Assembly (NCBI GenBank): GCA_032622095.1
Contig: CP136063.1
Coordinates: 92,791,980-92,855,979 of the forward strand
DNA length: 64,000 nt
Direction: 5' to 3'
Origin: Siphonodentalium dalli
Lineage: Eukaryota; Mollusca; Scaphopoda; Gadilida; Siphonodentaliidae
Shown: in pieces, positions 31,640 to 44,029 of the stretch
How the letters are laid out: each line of letters opens with the position of its first letter
Numbering within the stretch: the first letter of the stretch is position 1
Made by a program: the position numbers and the translations under genes
The notes under the pieces: model-generated
The model's database searches: none
What the model was told of the DNA's origin: nothing
The model's input: the letters and a program-made list of their open reading frames with translations, nothing else

Positions 31640-33780
31640 CTCAACAATATGACTTTTCACCACATAGTCGGATTCCTTATGTCGAAAAAAGTGGTCGCGC
31701 GTTTTCGGAATATTAAAAGCGATATGAGAACGGTTTCTATACCACCAGTGTGTCTATTTTCAGAATCTACGTGTTTCCAGCTTGATATTTTAGTGGAAAC
31801 AGGTGTGTGTGGGGCTTTTGTTTGTGTACCCCTCTATTTTTTCCCGTCCACCTGGTAATAAAAACAATCTATTATACGCATAGCAAGTTCGGTAATTGGA
31901 TTTCTTTTTTCCCGGAAAACATGGAGAGATCTTGCCACAAATTGCATAATTACATTTACATATCTTAATGTGAAATTTTATCATAAAATCATCAGATGAA
32001 TTGTATTTATGACTGCATTTTCAATTTTCTTTCCCAAATATTAAGGGATGGTATATTATTAAAATCAGCTACATCACATATAGACGAACATGAACAATAT
32101 ACAAGGATATCTTGATCATATGTCACAAACAAGTCAGATTCCTTTGGTCGAAAAAATCGGTCGCGCAATTTCGGAATGTCAAAGACGACATGCGAACGGT
32201 TTATTTATCAATAGCGTGTCTACCTTCAGAGTTTGCCTATGTGCAGTTGAAATTTTATTAAAAAAGTGTTTTTGGACTGTTTTAATAATTTAAAGAGCGT
32301 TTACTTATTATGCAAATATTAATCCTCATAACTAACCTTCTGGTGGACTGTGCGAGCTGAAATTAACAAAAGTATCAAATATGGCGGCTACTTTCAGAGT
32401 TTACTTATTTCCAGTCTGACATGTTAGTGGAAACAATTTGTTTCCATGGTTTTAAGAATTTAAAGAGCGTTTCCTGATTATACACATATTAATCCTGATT
32501 ATACACACATTAATAACATGATTAGTTTTATCATGAATTGTGCGAGTTGAAATTATGCACATATATCAATTGTGACTCTGAAATATATTTGTGAGAATAT
32601 TGGTGTCGTCAGATAAGTCTCCGCGGGTACAGTACTACAGTTGCGATCAAAATTTAACGTTGAACCCTATAGAGAGTTTGACAATTTACTCAAATGTTCA
32701 CAGTGATGGAATTTAATAGCTATCATATATGCATGGCTCTTACATGTAATCTACTGTAACTACATGTGATTTTACAAAAGTAACTTGCAATACAGTCAGG
32801 ACACCAGATACAATAGTTGATAAAAATTTGGTTCACATCAATCATATACAACCACGTGCTTCAGTGATAATGTCCACTATTCTACAAATGTAATGTTTAT
32901 CAAGACTAAAGTTTCAGGATGTCGTTGTAAATTGATTGATGGTGTTTTTCATCAATTGACAAAATTAATGTTTATTGCCAGGATGAAGTACTGCATACTA
33001 CGGAGTTGTGAGCTAACACATCTGCGAGTCATATTTATGTAAGTGCATGTAAGCCACTGTCTGTTAAAATTGTTCGGTCATGTAGGGTTTTTTATATTTT
33101 CATGCCAAGCTATGGTGCTTATGGATCATTCTGTTTTAGTAATAAATTTGGAGAAACCCGACCAACATCAATGTAACAACTACAACAGTCCATCTATGCC
33201 AATGATATGTTTAGCTATACATGTGAATAGGCTGGTATTGTTTCAAATTTTCATATGTATTGCGACATAGATGGTTGTTCTATAAGTCCTGGTCGGGTTT
33301 ATCCAAATTGGGAGTTTAAATTATGTTAATCTGATGATAAAGAAGACAATTTCTCCGTCCACTCGATACATCGCCCGGGATACATGTTTCACATACTAAA
33401 TTAACATCTTAGTCAACATAACAATTCACGCCCTCAAATCCTTTGCCACAAGAATAAAAATAAATTGTCAGTATAAATAAGCAAGACATCTCTGGACACT
33501 TTCTAAGAGAGAATTTATTTATAAGAAGACATATATGTGCATTATGTGGTTGGTCTTATATATCGTACAACACATTAAGATGCAAGTGACACAGTGCGGG
33601 GACAAGAATGTGTCGAAGAACATAGTTAAGGGGACCATTCCATCATCCTTCATAATGTATCATGACTCCATATGTTGTGAACAAACCATCGACTTAGGCT
33701 TAATGGATCGTTCTGCCCCAATAATAAACTTGGCTTTGAACCGATCACCACCCGGCCGTGGTATTTTCCCGTAAATTAAA
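31640..33780 (+). repeat. Long dispersed repeat, paired in inverted orientation with 44.0-46.85 kb
   Basis: Ordered blocks match the reverse complement of 44,030-46,850: TAGTCGGATTCCTTATGTCG; the block around TGATGGTGTTTTTCATCAAT; CCGTCCACTCGATACATCGC; AAGAAGACATATATGTGCAT with GGTCTTA; and the CATCCTTCATAATGTATCAT block. A partial internal copy starts near 32,120. No catalytic domain was found in any frame, so this is an old repeat of unknown class. Confidence 0.75.
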
Positions 33781-34330
33781 TAGTGTCTATAGTCGGATGG
33801 TATTGGTTATGTTCAAATGGTGACATATATATGAAACTGTACATGTTTGTGCCCCATTGGCCATTGATCATTATAAGATCGAGAAACTTAGTCTAGGCAA
33901 CTGCCGGGAACTCACTGGAAATTGCAATTCTAGCTTATATATAGGGTCGTAATACAACGCCAGTGTTCGCGTTTCCGATCAAGTTAATACCCAAATGTGA
34001 AATTTGAGATATACCTGGCCGTCAGAGTGAAACAAATGTCTTAATTAAGGTTAGCAACGGTTGCTAATCAAATATCACAATGGTGTACTAATCATTCATT
34101 GGTATTGCCTTAATTTAGGCTGTGTCTAATCACATGGTGCTGGTTTTGTTCAAAGTTGGGCACATGTATGTCTAAATCTATGCAGCCATGTTCTGCATAG
34201 GCCACTGGTCATTATAAGATCGGGAGACTTTGCCACCCGATAGCTCCTCAGTAACGATTACTAAGCTCCTACTCGGAATTTTCAGGAAAATGCAACTATA
34301 GTTGATATCTATTTTACTCATTAAGATCTA
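33781..34330. repeat. Diverged direct repeats, about 338-bp spacing
   Basis: GGCCAYTGRTCATTATAAGATCG and its flanks occur near 33,867 and 34,204, each followed by sequences ending in GGAAAWTGCAA. Non-coding. Confidence 0.6.
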
Positions 34331-34880
34331 CTTTAATTGAAATTCGAATTTACTTGATTTTACAGCTATACACGAAGCGTGGAGATTAATTGTGGTTAGA
34401 ATATTGATGGTGAATGTTGGGTTTCAGTCGCTGTAACTGGCGTGGGGAGTGTGAAAGCAACGCCTATACCGCTACAGTAAAGATCTCAGCTGCACCGAAA
34501 TGTCCATTTATCAGTAGCACAAATCCTGCGAAAACACAGATTCTCCCATTGTATGTGGGACAGACTCCGACGACAACGATTGAGTTAATGACAATGAACA
34601 ACTACCACATATATATATATATATATATATACCTGTGTATTTGGGACACTACATCACGTTATGATCAACGATGTGGCGTCAAAAACTAGTCAGTGGACAA
34701 CAAGACAGACAAGTATCAAATAAAACAATAACTTAATATGTATTCACATCGTGAAACTTCAGTCTTGTTGGGAATATTGATTCAACAGACTGCATATTAT
34801 CGAAACTACAAAACCATTTGACACTTACTTTTGCCAATTACTGTACCAAGAGGCATAACTATATCATATATACATCCATT
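34331..34880 (+). repeat. Repeat block, inverted copy at about 37.6-38.1 kb
   Basis: GTGGGGAGTGTG..., ATCTCAGCTGCACCGAAATG and AATAAAACAATAACTTAAT match the reverse complement of 37,790-38,100 over about 400 bp. Both copies share an open frame over about 40 codons, but the differences include many amino-acid changes and a stop in one copy, so it is not a conserved exon. It includes an (AT)n run at 34,608-34,630. Confidence 0.7.
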
Positions 34881-35500
34881 AAATCACGGATAGTTAGAGT
34901 GGGTCAAACACGAGTGTTAATCTTCATATATAGTTGCGCACGATTGCCAATAAGTGATATTACAATCAACGTTTGAGCATAACACGGAATTCTCCATAGG
35001 GTTCAGTGTTAAATTTTGATCGCAACTGTAGCCAGCAAGAATCATCTGATCAGATCCATTCTTTTTAAAACTACGTCTATGTTGCATACTTAGTATTTTT
35101 AGGTATCAGTACGCGCATATCATCATACGCAAAATGGCGCCATTTAGCCAACAAGAATGAACCGATCACATCAAAATTTTCAAAAATATAAGAAAGGATC
35201 ATATCTGGTAGTTTGGAGAAGTTTCAAGTCGCACCGATCACCATACGCCAGGTGGCACCATCTATCGTTTTCTGTAAATACGAAACGCTCTCTAAATTAT
35301 GTTGACCCCGATTTAGGACGACCCGCCAAAATTCAAGAATGGAAACAAGTCAATCCTGAAAACACACCAACTAGGCATACAGAATCCGTTTTCAGATCGC
35401 TTTTAACAACCCAAAAATGCAAAATGACATAAGGAATCCGACTAACAACCTGGACTCGTACAAGAAAAATACATAATGTACACAACATTGTATAATAACT
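34881..35500. repeat. Fragments of the 31.6-kb family
   Basis: 34,985-35,030 repeats the TTAAATTTTGATCGCAACTG block in inverse orientation to 32,634. 35,310-35,446 is an inverted partial copy of 31,661-31,800 (TAGTCGGATTCCTTATGTCA on the minus strand). 35,450-35,495 repeats the outer part of the hairpin at 31,082. Confidence 0.6.
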
Positions 35501-35924
35501 TTATAATATAACCTTGCAATATGTGATAGTGAGTTCAACAGTGAAGAATATGTCATTAATGTTTTGATTAAGGATATTTGCACTCTGCAAAATGTAATAT
35601 ACAGATATATTGTAAGTATTTGAGCTCAAGAGTAATACGATGGCTTCTGTTGCTGTTATAATTCAACCGTGATTTCTGGCTAGTATTAATGTTTCAATAT
35701 AAATTTCAAATTGACCAGTTAATGTTGACTAAAGTTTAAATCAGACAGTTTTGGTGACACTTTTAGAATTAAAACTGATTAATACCCACATGTGTTTACG
35801 GAAACCATTTGTAAACTGGTACGATTGATCAATGTATTTTAATATCAGCAGCACAATAATGAGTGTAAGGCTGTGGAACGCATGAGTGCACACTAGACCG
35901 AATAAAAAGTACCCAACAATTAAT
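35501..35924. other. Unassigned non-coding
   Basis: No gene recognised. Confidence 0.5.
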
Positions 35925-36345
35925 GGTACTCAATCCGAATTAACGCTCCTAAATTACTATTTCTTTGGCTTCGGGGGTAAAATATTTGATTCGAGTCGAG
36001 GAACTCACCCATCAAAGCTCAGAGTGATCAGATATCGATTTTTGAAGTTTGTTATTTCTCGAGATGCGCAATTAAATGTGGCCCAGAAAAATGTGGTCAA
36101 ACGGATGGTCTCGGACACAATTGCGGAAGAAGATGGATATCTCTAAAATAAAGTGATAATACGGCCAAGTTTTAAGATACTTGTTGACAAATAACAGGTT
36201 TTGGGAAATTTGATACTATAGTTGACAGTGGTTTGCACTATTTTGTTCCAATAAATCGATTCTGATAACTAAAGCGTATTTTGAAGGAATGTTGTTGTTG
36301 TATATTGATGATATGGGGACCGTCTGATCGGATTTAAAAACTGCT
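35925..36345 (+). mobile_element. TTAA-flanked MITE family, copy 1 (right end truncated)
   Basis: Begins GGTACTCAATCCGAATTAAC after TTAAT, and continues through CTTCGGGGGTAAAATATTTG and CGATTCTGATAACT to GGGGACCGTCTGATCGGATT, where the expected terminal GAGTACC is missing. Full-length relatives are at 54,503-54,957 (minus) and 63,359-63,798 (plus). Confidence 0.85.
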
Positions 36346-36829
36346 CTTTGTGACAGGGGCAAAACTTGAAAACTATGTACATTGAGGGAAACACAGTGAT
36401 TAGGCCACGCCAGTTCAACTGATTGGTCCACACAAAAGAACAGTTAAAAATAATAACAGTATCAGCCCCTGGATAGGGTACTCACGGTAACTATGGCTGT
36501 AAATGAAACAACCTCAAGTTGAACTAAATGAAAACAGCAACACAAGCTTTAAACTTTCCGATAAAAGATACCATAAGCGTTACTTTTCATTTAAGCAAAT
36601 TGACCACTAATATAAAGAGTAAAATTCATATCAGATAAGTATTGAATTTATATTCGATATACGTCAGTTATAAAATAGCATATTTCATTCCAGGTTGAGT
36701 TTTTCAAAAACTTTGGCTGAGACACATAAGAGTTTTCCGGGGAGCGAGTGAACCAAATCAGTCAAGTTTGTATGACCTTAAATACAGATCGTATTGAACA
36801 AGTTGTGAACTGTGAACGCGGAAGTAGTT
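36346..36829. other. Unassigned non-coding
   Basis: No gene recognised. Confidence 0.5.
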
Positions 36830-37390
36830 TGTGATGCAAAGTGTAAAATCCAATATGTCTGGCAATGGGCCATGTTTTTTGTATAGCTCCCATCTAGAAA
36901 TGAACCTGATTATGCCTGTAAATGATCAAAACATTTCTCCAATAAATGTCGGCTACAAATGTGAAATCCAAGATTTTTTTAAACGAAATTTGTTAAAACT
37001 TGTCTCCATGATGATCTGATGAGAGATGTAGTATGTAGGGTGTGCCAAATTATTTAGTCACGGAAAGAGTAAAATCAAAGATTGCTGCCGGCGGATATGT
37101 TTTTCATCGAAAATCGTTAAATTTCGATAGCTCCCATTGAGAGGTGATCCTAAACATGCCTGTGAAATTGAAAGCCATGATGGCTGCTGGTGGCCGTGTT
37201 TTCAACGAATTTCGGGAAAACAGCAATGGCTTCCATCTAGAGGTCACCACGAAGATCCATATGAAATATGGTGAATATCGGATGAGATATGTGACATGTG
37301 GGGTGGGCTAAAGCAAACAGTTGACGGACGCACATCCGGACGCACGGATACACCAACGGACGCCAACTCATGGCAATAGCTCAAACTTTA
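36830..37390 (+). repeat. Degenerate Helitron-like or tandem repeat region
   Basis: Diverged units share ATAGCTCCCATYKAGARRTGA and a later GGCTTCCATCTAGAGGTCAC, spaced about 130-240 bp. They end in a GGACGCAC-rich run (37,325-37,365) and a short unique end. That layout resembles tandem-repeat-bearing non-autonomous Helitrons, but no clear terminal hairpin plus CTRR was found. Confidence 0.4.
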
Positions 37391-37559
37391 CTTAAAAAGT
37401 ATTAAAATATGCTACTGTTGGTCTAACAATAAACAAATACCATGAAGACCCCACTGATAACTTGTTGTTGGAATATCAAGTAGTGGGAACAATTTCAACC
37501 TATCTGTGGTGTAAAATTTGACTATACTGTTGTGCCAGGCATGACCTTTCTTGAAAATA
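37391..37559. other. Unassigned non-coding
   Basis: No gene recognised. Confidence 0.5.
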
Positions 37560-38115
37560 TTGACCAGAGCTTTTATCACACGAGAACCGATTCTCTATAG
37601 GAGTGCACCGAGCCCCGCGTTTAAATGACGTTACCCACTCCCGTTTGGACCACTGTATCTATCAGTAATCTAACATCTGCACCAGACGATATTGTTCTGT
37701 CTCAAAATACAGTAATTGGCAAACGTATGTGTCGGTTGTTTTTGTGTCACCGACAACATGCAGACCGTTAGTCTAATGAACACATTCTCAAAATGACTGA
37801 AATTTCACGATGTGACTATATACACATTAAGTTATTGTTTTATTGATACTTGCTGTCAAATGACTAGTGTTTGAAGGCATATTGTAAATCATAACGAGAT
37901 GTAATGTCACAAATACAGGGGCAGATGTTTGTCGTTTATAGTCATTGACTGCATCGTTGTCTATCCCACATACACTGGGAGGTTCTGTGTTTTCGCATGA
38001 TTTGTGCTACTGACAAAGGGACATTTCGGTGCAGCTGAGACCTTTACTATAGCAATATAGGCTTTGGTTCCACACTCCCCATTCCAGTTTCATTTTGCGA
38101 GCTTGAATACACCGA
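37560..38115 (-). repeat. Inverted copy of the 34.4-kb repeat block
   Basis: The reverse complement carries GGGGAGTGTGG, GTCTCAGCTGCACCGAAATG and AATAAAACAATAACTTAAT in the same order as 34,430-34,760. Confidence 0.7.
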
Positions 38116-38817
38116 CAGTTAATGATCAGGCTTAGATAATGTATAGCTGTGATGAAAATCAAGTAAATCCTAATTGCTACTAAGTATAGAGCTGACGAAG
38201 TAACTTTCACCAGAAAAAGGTATTCACGTAGGATTGGATTTCGCGCTCAAATTAATCTCGACACTGCTTCGCGTGAGACCAGTCTGAGTTTTAAAGATGC
38301 GTTGTTAACCTCATAGATAATTTATCGGATTTACGCGAACTGTCATTAGCTCGAAAAGATCGCAAGAACGGCCTAACGCTCGCAACATTATAGTAAACAA
38401 ACCTTAAAATGTGTATCTCTTCAATCTAGTACTGCCCCCACCATAGACCCCCATAGGATTCTCACGCGGAGAACAGACTATATGTGGACTTCGATAAGTA
38501 GGTTATATGCTTTCAAAAATAACTGGGCAGACAACACAGAAAGTTGCTCGGTTGCCATGGCAACGGCTTAAACATACATGCCATTTATTGAGGTTTCCGA
38601 CAAATGGAATGTGTTTGATTCATTAAACCTGCGTGTAAATGTATTGGTCAAGGCCATTATAGTTACGTTTTGGTAGCGACAATCTCTATCATCCGAGGGA
38701 AATGCGTTTCCCGCATCACAACGCGCACTGATACTTAAAGAAATTTGGCGACTCCAATGGTCGCCCCACTTAATGATGTCATTTCGTAAACGCATCCATG
38801 CAAAATTATATAGTTAC
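38116..38817. other. Unassigned non-coding
   Basis: No gene recognised. Confidence 0.5.
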
Positions 38818-39530
38818 TACCTTACTCGTATTTAAATTCGCGCAGTACTATTTTTCGCTCAGTTTTGAATTCGCGCACCCTGGTGCTCGAATTCAAAACT
38901 GACATAAATATGTTCGTAAATGTCTTGTATCTGATGACAGTTTCAGTTCTTAATTATCACTAATGATACATGTGTATATACAAAGACAACCTCGAAGAAA
39001 ATATACATCGAATATAACACAACTGCATCATCATTTCATTGTGAAGATGCGTGCTTATATGCATGCATTGTACAATTTATCATGCTGGTATTTAATAAAT
39101 ATTTATGGACATCCTGGAACTGAACTTGACTTGACTGCTGACTTCAGAAAGAATCAACTCTTTGTTGCGTGTTTTGAATGCATAACTAATTCAGATTGTT
39201 TGACCGACCACAGTGTCACCCCATGCATGGTTGTGAAAGAGTGCTTTCGTGCACCTTCAGGCTACAATATTTGTATTTCTTAGAATCATTTCAACACGGA
39301 AGATCGAACCATGATTAAATGCTTTACGTGTAGCCTATACATATGGATAATGTCGTTAATATTCGTTTCCCCGCATGTAAATATTATTGTCTATTTTCTA
39401 TCTAAAATAACTCTGTTATATTCCTTTGGTATAAACTAATGAGTCGTATTATTTTTCGCTCAGTTTTAAATTCGCACACCGACGGGTGCGCGAAAAATAG
39501 TACTGCCCGAATTTAAATACGAGTAAGGTA
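38818..39530 (+). mobile_element. 713-bp TIR element, intact copy
   Basis: Ends TACCTTACTCGTATTTAAAT... and the inverted ...ATTTAAATACGAGTAAGGTA give terminal repeats of about 37 bp that also include GCAGTACTATTTTTCGC. Just inside each end are further hairpin arms around TTTTCGCTCAGTTTTGAATT. A 106-codon ORF at 38,963-39,283 starts inside and shows no known domain. An inverted copy lies at 50,891-54,371, split by another element. Confidence 0.85.
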
Positions 39531-40059
39531 TACCGCGAAAATGAAATAAATGAATCTATGAAATGCGATACTTAATTAGTCGGGGATAAAGGAATGTGTT
39601 ACATAACTATTCCACTATTAGCAATAACATTTCTCCAGCTTCGTGCCAATATATGCGAATATGCCATGACCATGATCAGAATAGCATAACATGTGACAAT
39701 TATAGCGTGCGTTTACAATTCTAGTTTGTCATCTGAGACGTACGCGAATACGGTGGGGAAGTTCGGGAAGACCGCTTCGGAATTTTTGTCTGCTCTGAGT
39801 GTATTGGCGACAATAGAATGTTCAAGAATGAAACTTTGCACATATGTACATATTCACATACTAATTGATATTAGATGTGGAGCCACGCTAAAATTTCACT
39901 TTAACCCCTCGTTTAAGGGGTTTTCCGAATATAAAGAGCGTTTCATGATCATTCAATTTATTAAATGTCGCAAATAATCTTACCATGAAATTTGCGATTT
40001 GGAATTAGACATATACAGTAAGTATGATTCTGCGACATATAAAGGCACATTTTTAGGGT
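39531..40059. other. Unassigned non-coding
   Basis: No gene recognised. Confidence 0.5.
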
Positions 40060-41040
40060 AAATTGGAACTCCCCGTCCAAGATGGCCGTCAAAATGGCAA
40101 CCGGGAGTGGAAAATTTAACGTTTTTCACTAATATCTTCTAGATCAGTTTCTGCTGTATGGAACTGGTTCTGAATTGTGACTCTATTTAGTATTATTCAT
40201 TTTAACTGTCCATTGTAACAATGATATATGCCATTCATGATGTCCCTGCCCCTTCCGATCCTTCAAAAAATTGATTTTTACAGAACTCGGTAGGAAATAT
40301 CACCAAAAATCACAGTTAAGATTCTTGTCATATTTTAACAAGACATGGACAGAACTGTGCAAAGTAAGTGAGGCATACCATTACTTCAACTCAATGGAAC
40401 CAAAATTGTAACTTGGGCTAAAAATGGCTGCCAACATGGCGACCAAAACCTGGAAAATGGTAAATATTGGCCAAGCATGCCATCTAATTGCTTACAAGAT
40501 GTGGTCGATGAATAAAATTGGCTGGTTTGTCTTATATGCATTAAATTCTAACATTTCCGATGCACATTTGTTTAATTGTTACTGTTTTAACCACTGACAT
40601 TACCAGAAATATTGGATTTTTCTATCACAAACTTTACATCAAAATCGGCAAAAATTAACTTTTCAGGTTTGGACCATTTATTCAAGTAAAATGGAACTAT
40701 CTTTGGTATCAACGATGTTTATTGTTTTGATATGTCTTAAATGCGTCACACTGATGTGATTTTAGACAAAATTACTCAAGATGGCTTCCAAATTGGCAAA
40801 GAAAAAATGGTAAACAAAAGTAGATTTTTTTTACATATAACCCTAACAAATCGCGACTCACTTGGTTATGAACCATGTTACTTAATCCACTGGCTACTAC
40901 ATGTGTCATTCTGGTTGTCTCAGTACCTTCTGAGGCATGGCAAATTCATTTAAAACAATGTAGCATGGAATTTTTCCAAAAATGTCTTTTGGGATTCTGG
41001 CCATATTTTTGAACGGAAATGGGCAGAAAGTCTAAACGGG
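40060..41040. repeat. Diverged repeats around AAAATGGC...ATGG motifs
   Basis: Phrases such as CCAAGATGGCCGTCAAAATGGC (near 40,077), AAAATGGCTGCCAACATGGC (40,424) and CAAGATGGCTTCCAAATTGGC (40,778) recur about every 350 bp, each near TGGAAAATGG- or AATGGTAAA-like text. Likely old tandem copies; no gene. Confidence 0.55.
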
Positions 41041-42405
41041 ACTGAGTGGGACCATATTATGTAGCTACTCTCGCCCATTATCATCGAAATCAACTTAATA
41101 TATGGTTTATGGCAAAATGGCAGCCAGGGAGTGAATCTGTGGTCATGGGTGAGGTGAATGGTTACGCATGGAGTTATTGTATGGTCATGAATGATGCGAA
41201 TGATTGGCTATATGGTAATGGCGGTGTGTCGATGGTAATATGTATAGCTATACAATGATTGACTGTATGGTAATTGAAGTGGTGTATGGGTATAATGGTA
41301 TGATGGTAGCTACATGGTCATCTGTGTGTTGTTTATGTATATATTCCACACCCATCGACGTGAGGTACATGTATTCAACGGAATGCTGACCATTGAATAC
41401 ATATTAGTGTATACCTCTAGTAGAATACAAGGTGAATTATTCTTGTTGACGTTGTCGCCAAAAAGATGACGTACAATACGTCAACGATCCCCTTCGGGTG
41501 ATGCCCCTAAAATGACTGGTAATTTATCAGAGTTAAATCACAATAACGGTAGCCATAGTATCAATGAAGTTTGCAGTAATGGATTTAATTGATCTGAAAC
41601 AACGGTGTAGAATAAATACAGAACACAACTTGCATCATAATCTCGAATTATTTATCAAACTCGTTGAGGACGGCGCATAGTTACATCTGCTCGAGCTACG
41701 TTCTTGTGCCATCCGAAACTCATTCGATAAAAGATTCATTAAGATGCGCGTTGTGTTCTGTCTATATATATATTGTGACTGTTTGGTCATGTGTGGGATA
41801 TACGAGCGTACCTTGGGTGACTATTGTCATTGATTGGTGTATATGTTTACATAATGGCTGTATGATCATGCTTGGATGTGTGAATAAATATGGAGTGGTT
41901 GTATGCTTATGTGTAATATATATAGTGTACATGGAATGCCTGCAAGGTCGTGATTGTTGAAGTATATATCCATACATGGAGTATAGCTGTATGGTCATTG
42001 GCGGCGTGTGGGTTTATATGAAGTTCCCTTGTGGCCATGGTTGTATGTATGATGTATATGCATCTCTGACATGGCTGTTTTGCTATTGGTGGGTGTATGT
42101 ATATTGGGAGTATCTGTATGATCATGGATGGGGTATGAGTGGCTGAATTGTCATGGGCGAGGTATATATGCAAATCTGGAGTGTACGAATATTGGTATAT
42201 CCATTGGTGAGGTGTATATGTATACCTGGATTGACTCTATGGTCATGAGTGTGGTGCATATGTATATCTTGGGTGGGTATATGGTCATGGTATACAGGTA
42301 GTGACTGTATGGCCAATGGTGAGGTGCTGTGAGTTATGTTGCTATATATAGAATGTATGTATGGTCAATGATGAAGTGTCGATGTATAGCTGGAGTGACT
42401 ATAAT
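41041..42405. repeat. Degenerate minisatellite with TGTATGGTCATGG core
   Basis: 41,080-41,330 and 41,770-42,405 contain many irregular units of about 45-55 bp built on GACTGTATGGTCATGGGTGA and GGTGTATATGTATA. The ORFs on both strands are repeat translations. The part between (about 41,340-41,760) is unassigned. Confidence 0.75.
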
Positions 42406-42565
42406 ACTTAGAATTTATAACTGCACCTCCTTTGGTCCAGAATAAATTCCGTAACTTGGGAAATTCCATTTGCACCATCTATCCACCTGTTGGAAATTTC
42501 TAATCGCTAACCGGGCCCAACCATAAGGTTAGGAATTTCCAACTGATGCCGCCAATTTAGTCATG
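42406..42565 (+). repeat. CCAACTG dispersed repeat, copy 2
   Basis: AGAATTTATAACTGCACCTC, TTGGAAATTTCTAATCGCTA and GGAATTTCCAACTGATGCC match the layout at 29,431-29,885 and 53,255-53,450. Confidence 0.6.
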
Positions 42566-44029
42566 TCCAATTTCACACTATAAATGATGATTGAAAAATT
42601 AAACTATGAAATTATTTTCAACCTATTTTCGATGCGAAATCTCCAAGAGATGTATGTTAGACTTGAAACTTTTTGTTTACCAAAGATGGGGGCATGTCAC
42701 CGCGTCCGTGTGTATATAGTACTTATTTCGTCAATGTTACTTTCGTTTTATCACGCCGCAGCGGGGTGTGCTCACTTACTATATTGTTCATCCCAATTGG
42801 ATATTCTGCAAAAATATTATTTGTATTAATTTATGCTTGAGAAAACGAAGTAACATTGACGGAATTAGTTCTATGCACAGCATTTTCATCGAAATTAGTT
42901 TTATCTTGTTCGCCCCCCCCCATTTCATTTACCCATTCAGGAGAATGTAAATTGCACCAAATTCGTGTTGTGGTGAAGAGACTTGCGCTTGATTTATATA
43001 ATTAATCAATCAACAGACAGCCTGATAATTCGAGCGCCTGTATAACTCGCACCTACTTTGTAATACGATGTTTCCGCTGATACCAGAAATTGGTAGCACC
43101 AATTACCTCCCTGTCAGCGGGACGGTATGGGGTGCTCTTAATTACTTCTTAGATATGTCGGAAGGTGGGCTCGATTCTGTTATTATTTATACAGCAGTCA
43201 GCGATACAGGAATCACTGAACTAAATGGTTTCCCATCGGTGATAGTGTTAACGTTTCGGCCAAATTCACTGAATTGAAGCCTGCAGGTCACTCCAGTGAT
43301 GTTTACCAGCTAGATTGACACCAGTTGATCACGAAAATGCAAGAAAAATCATAGGTCATGTGTTTATTTTTTTTAAATAAATCCCCAAGTGTACGACAGG
43401 GCTTTCCCACAGCAAAATTTGATCTGGAAAAACCCAGAACTATAGCAGCCAATTAAATAAATTTCCCACTCACAAACATCCATTCCCCCATTAATTCACG
43501 AGTTTAAATGATTTATATATGATGTACAAATCAAATAAACTTTAAGATGTCATCCTTTAATAACTCGATATGACATGACAAATCAAATAAACACGATGTC
43601 ATCCTTAAATAACGCGTCACATGTATCAGGTGAAGGTCATTCTTCAGTATACCTTCACTTTTAGCATTGCACAGTGCGTTCGCTCCCCGACTCTGGAACA
43701 CATTTAGCTCCCTGATTCCGAAGTATAGCTTTGTGTAATTGAAGTTTGTATACTCATAATAATAACCTCAATTTTGGTGCAATGTGAATGGATGTACAGC
43801 TTCCACCAGTAAATTCAAAAACACACAACATCATATACGTCACTGTCATATTAATTTAGTGGCATTAATAATAATTAATATTTAAAATATAATTGCGATT
43901 ATGGACCTCGAGAAAATACTTAAAATAGAGAAAGTTAAATTTCAAGCAAAATAAACTCTTCCGAACTAAATCTTATCAACGGAAGCTCTGTACCTTTCGT
44001 CACATTATAAGAGCCTGCGTATACTTATT
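42566..44029. other. Unassigned non-coding
   Basis: No supported gene. ORFs of 60-81 codons here have no recognisable motif. A small duplication (GACAAATCAAATAAAC with GATGTCATCCTT) lies at about 43,527-43,597. Confidence 0.5.

Noticed and set aside
34414-34689. Possible conserved exon shared with 37.9 kb
   Set aside because: The two copies share a frame, but most differences change the amino acid and one copy has a stop, as expected for neutral repeats.
41664-42316. Several ORFs of 60-98 codons on both strands
   Set aside because: They read the degenerate TGTATGGTCATGG repeat; overlapping on both strands with no conserved feature.
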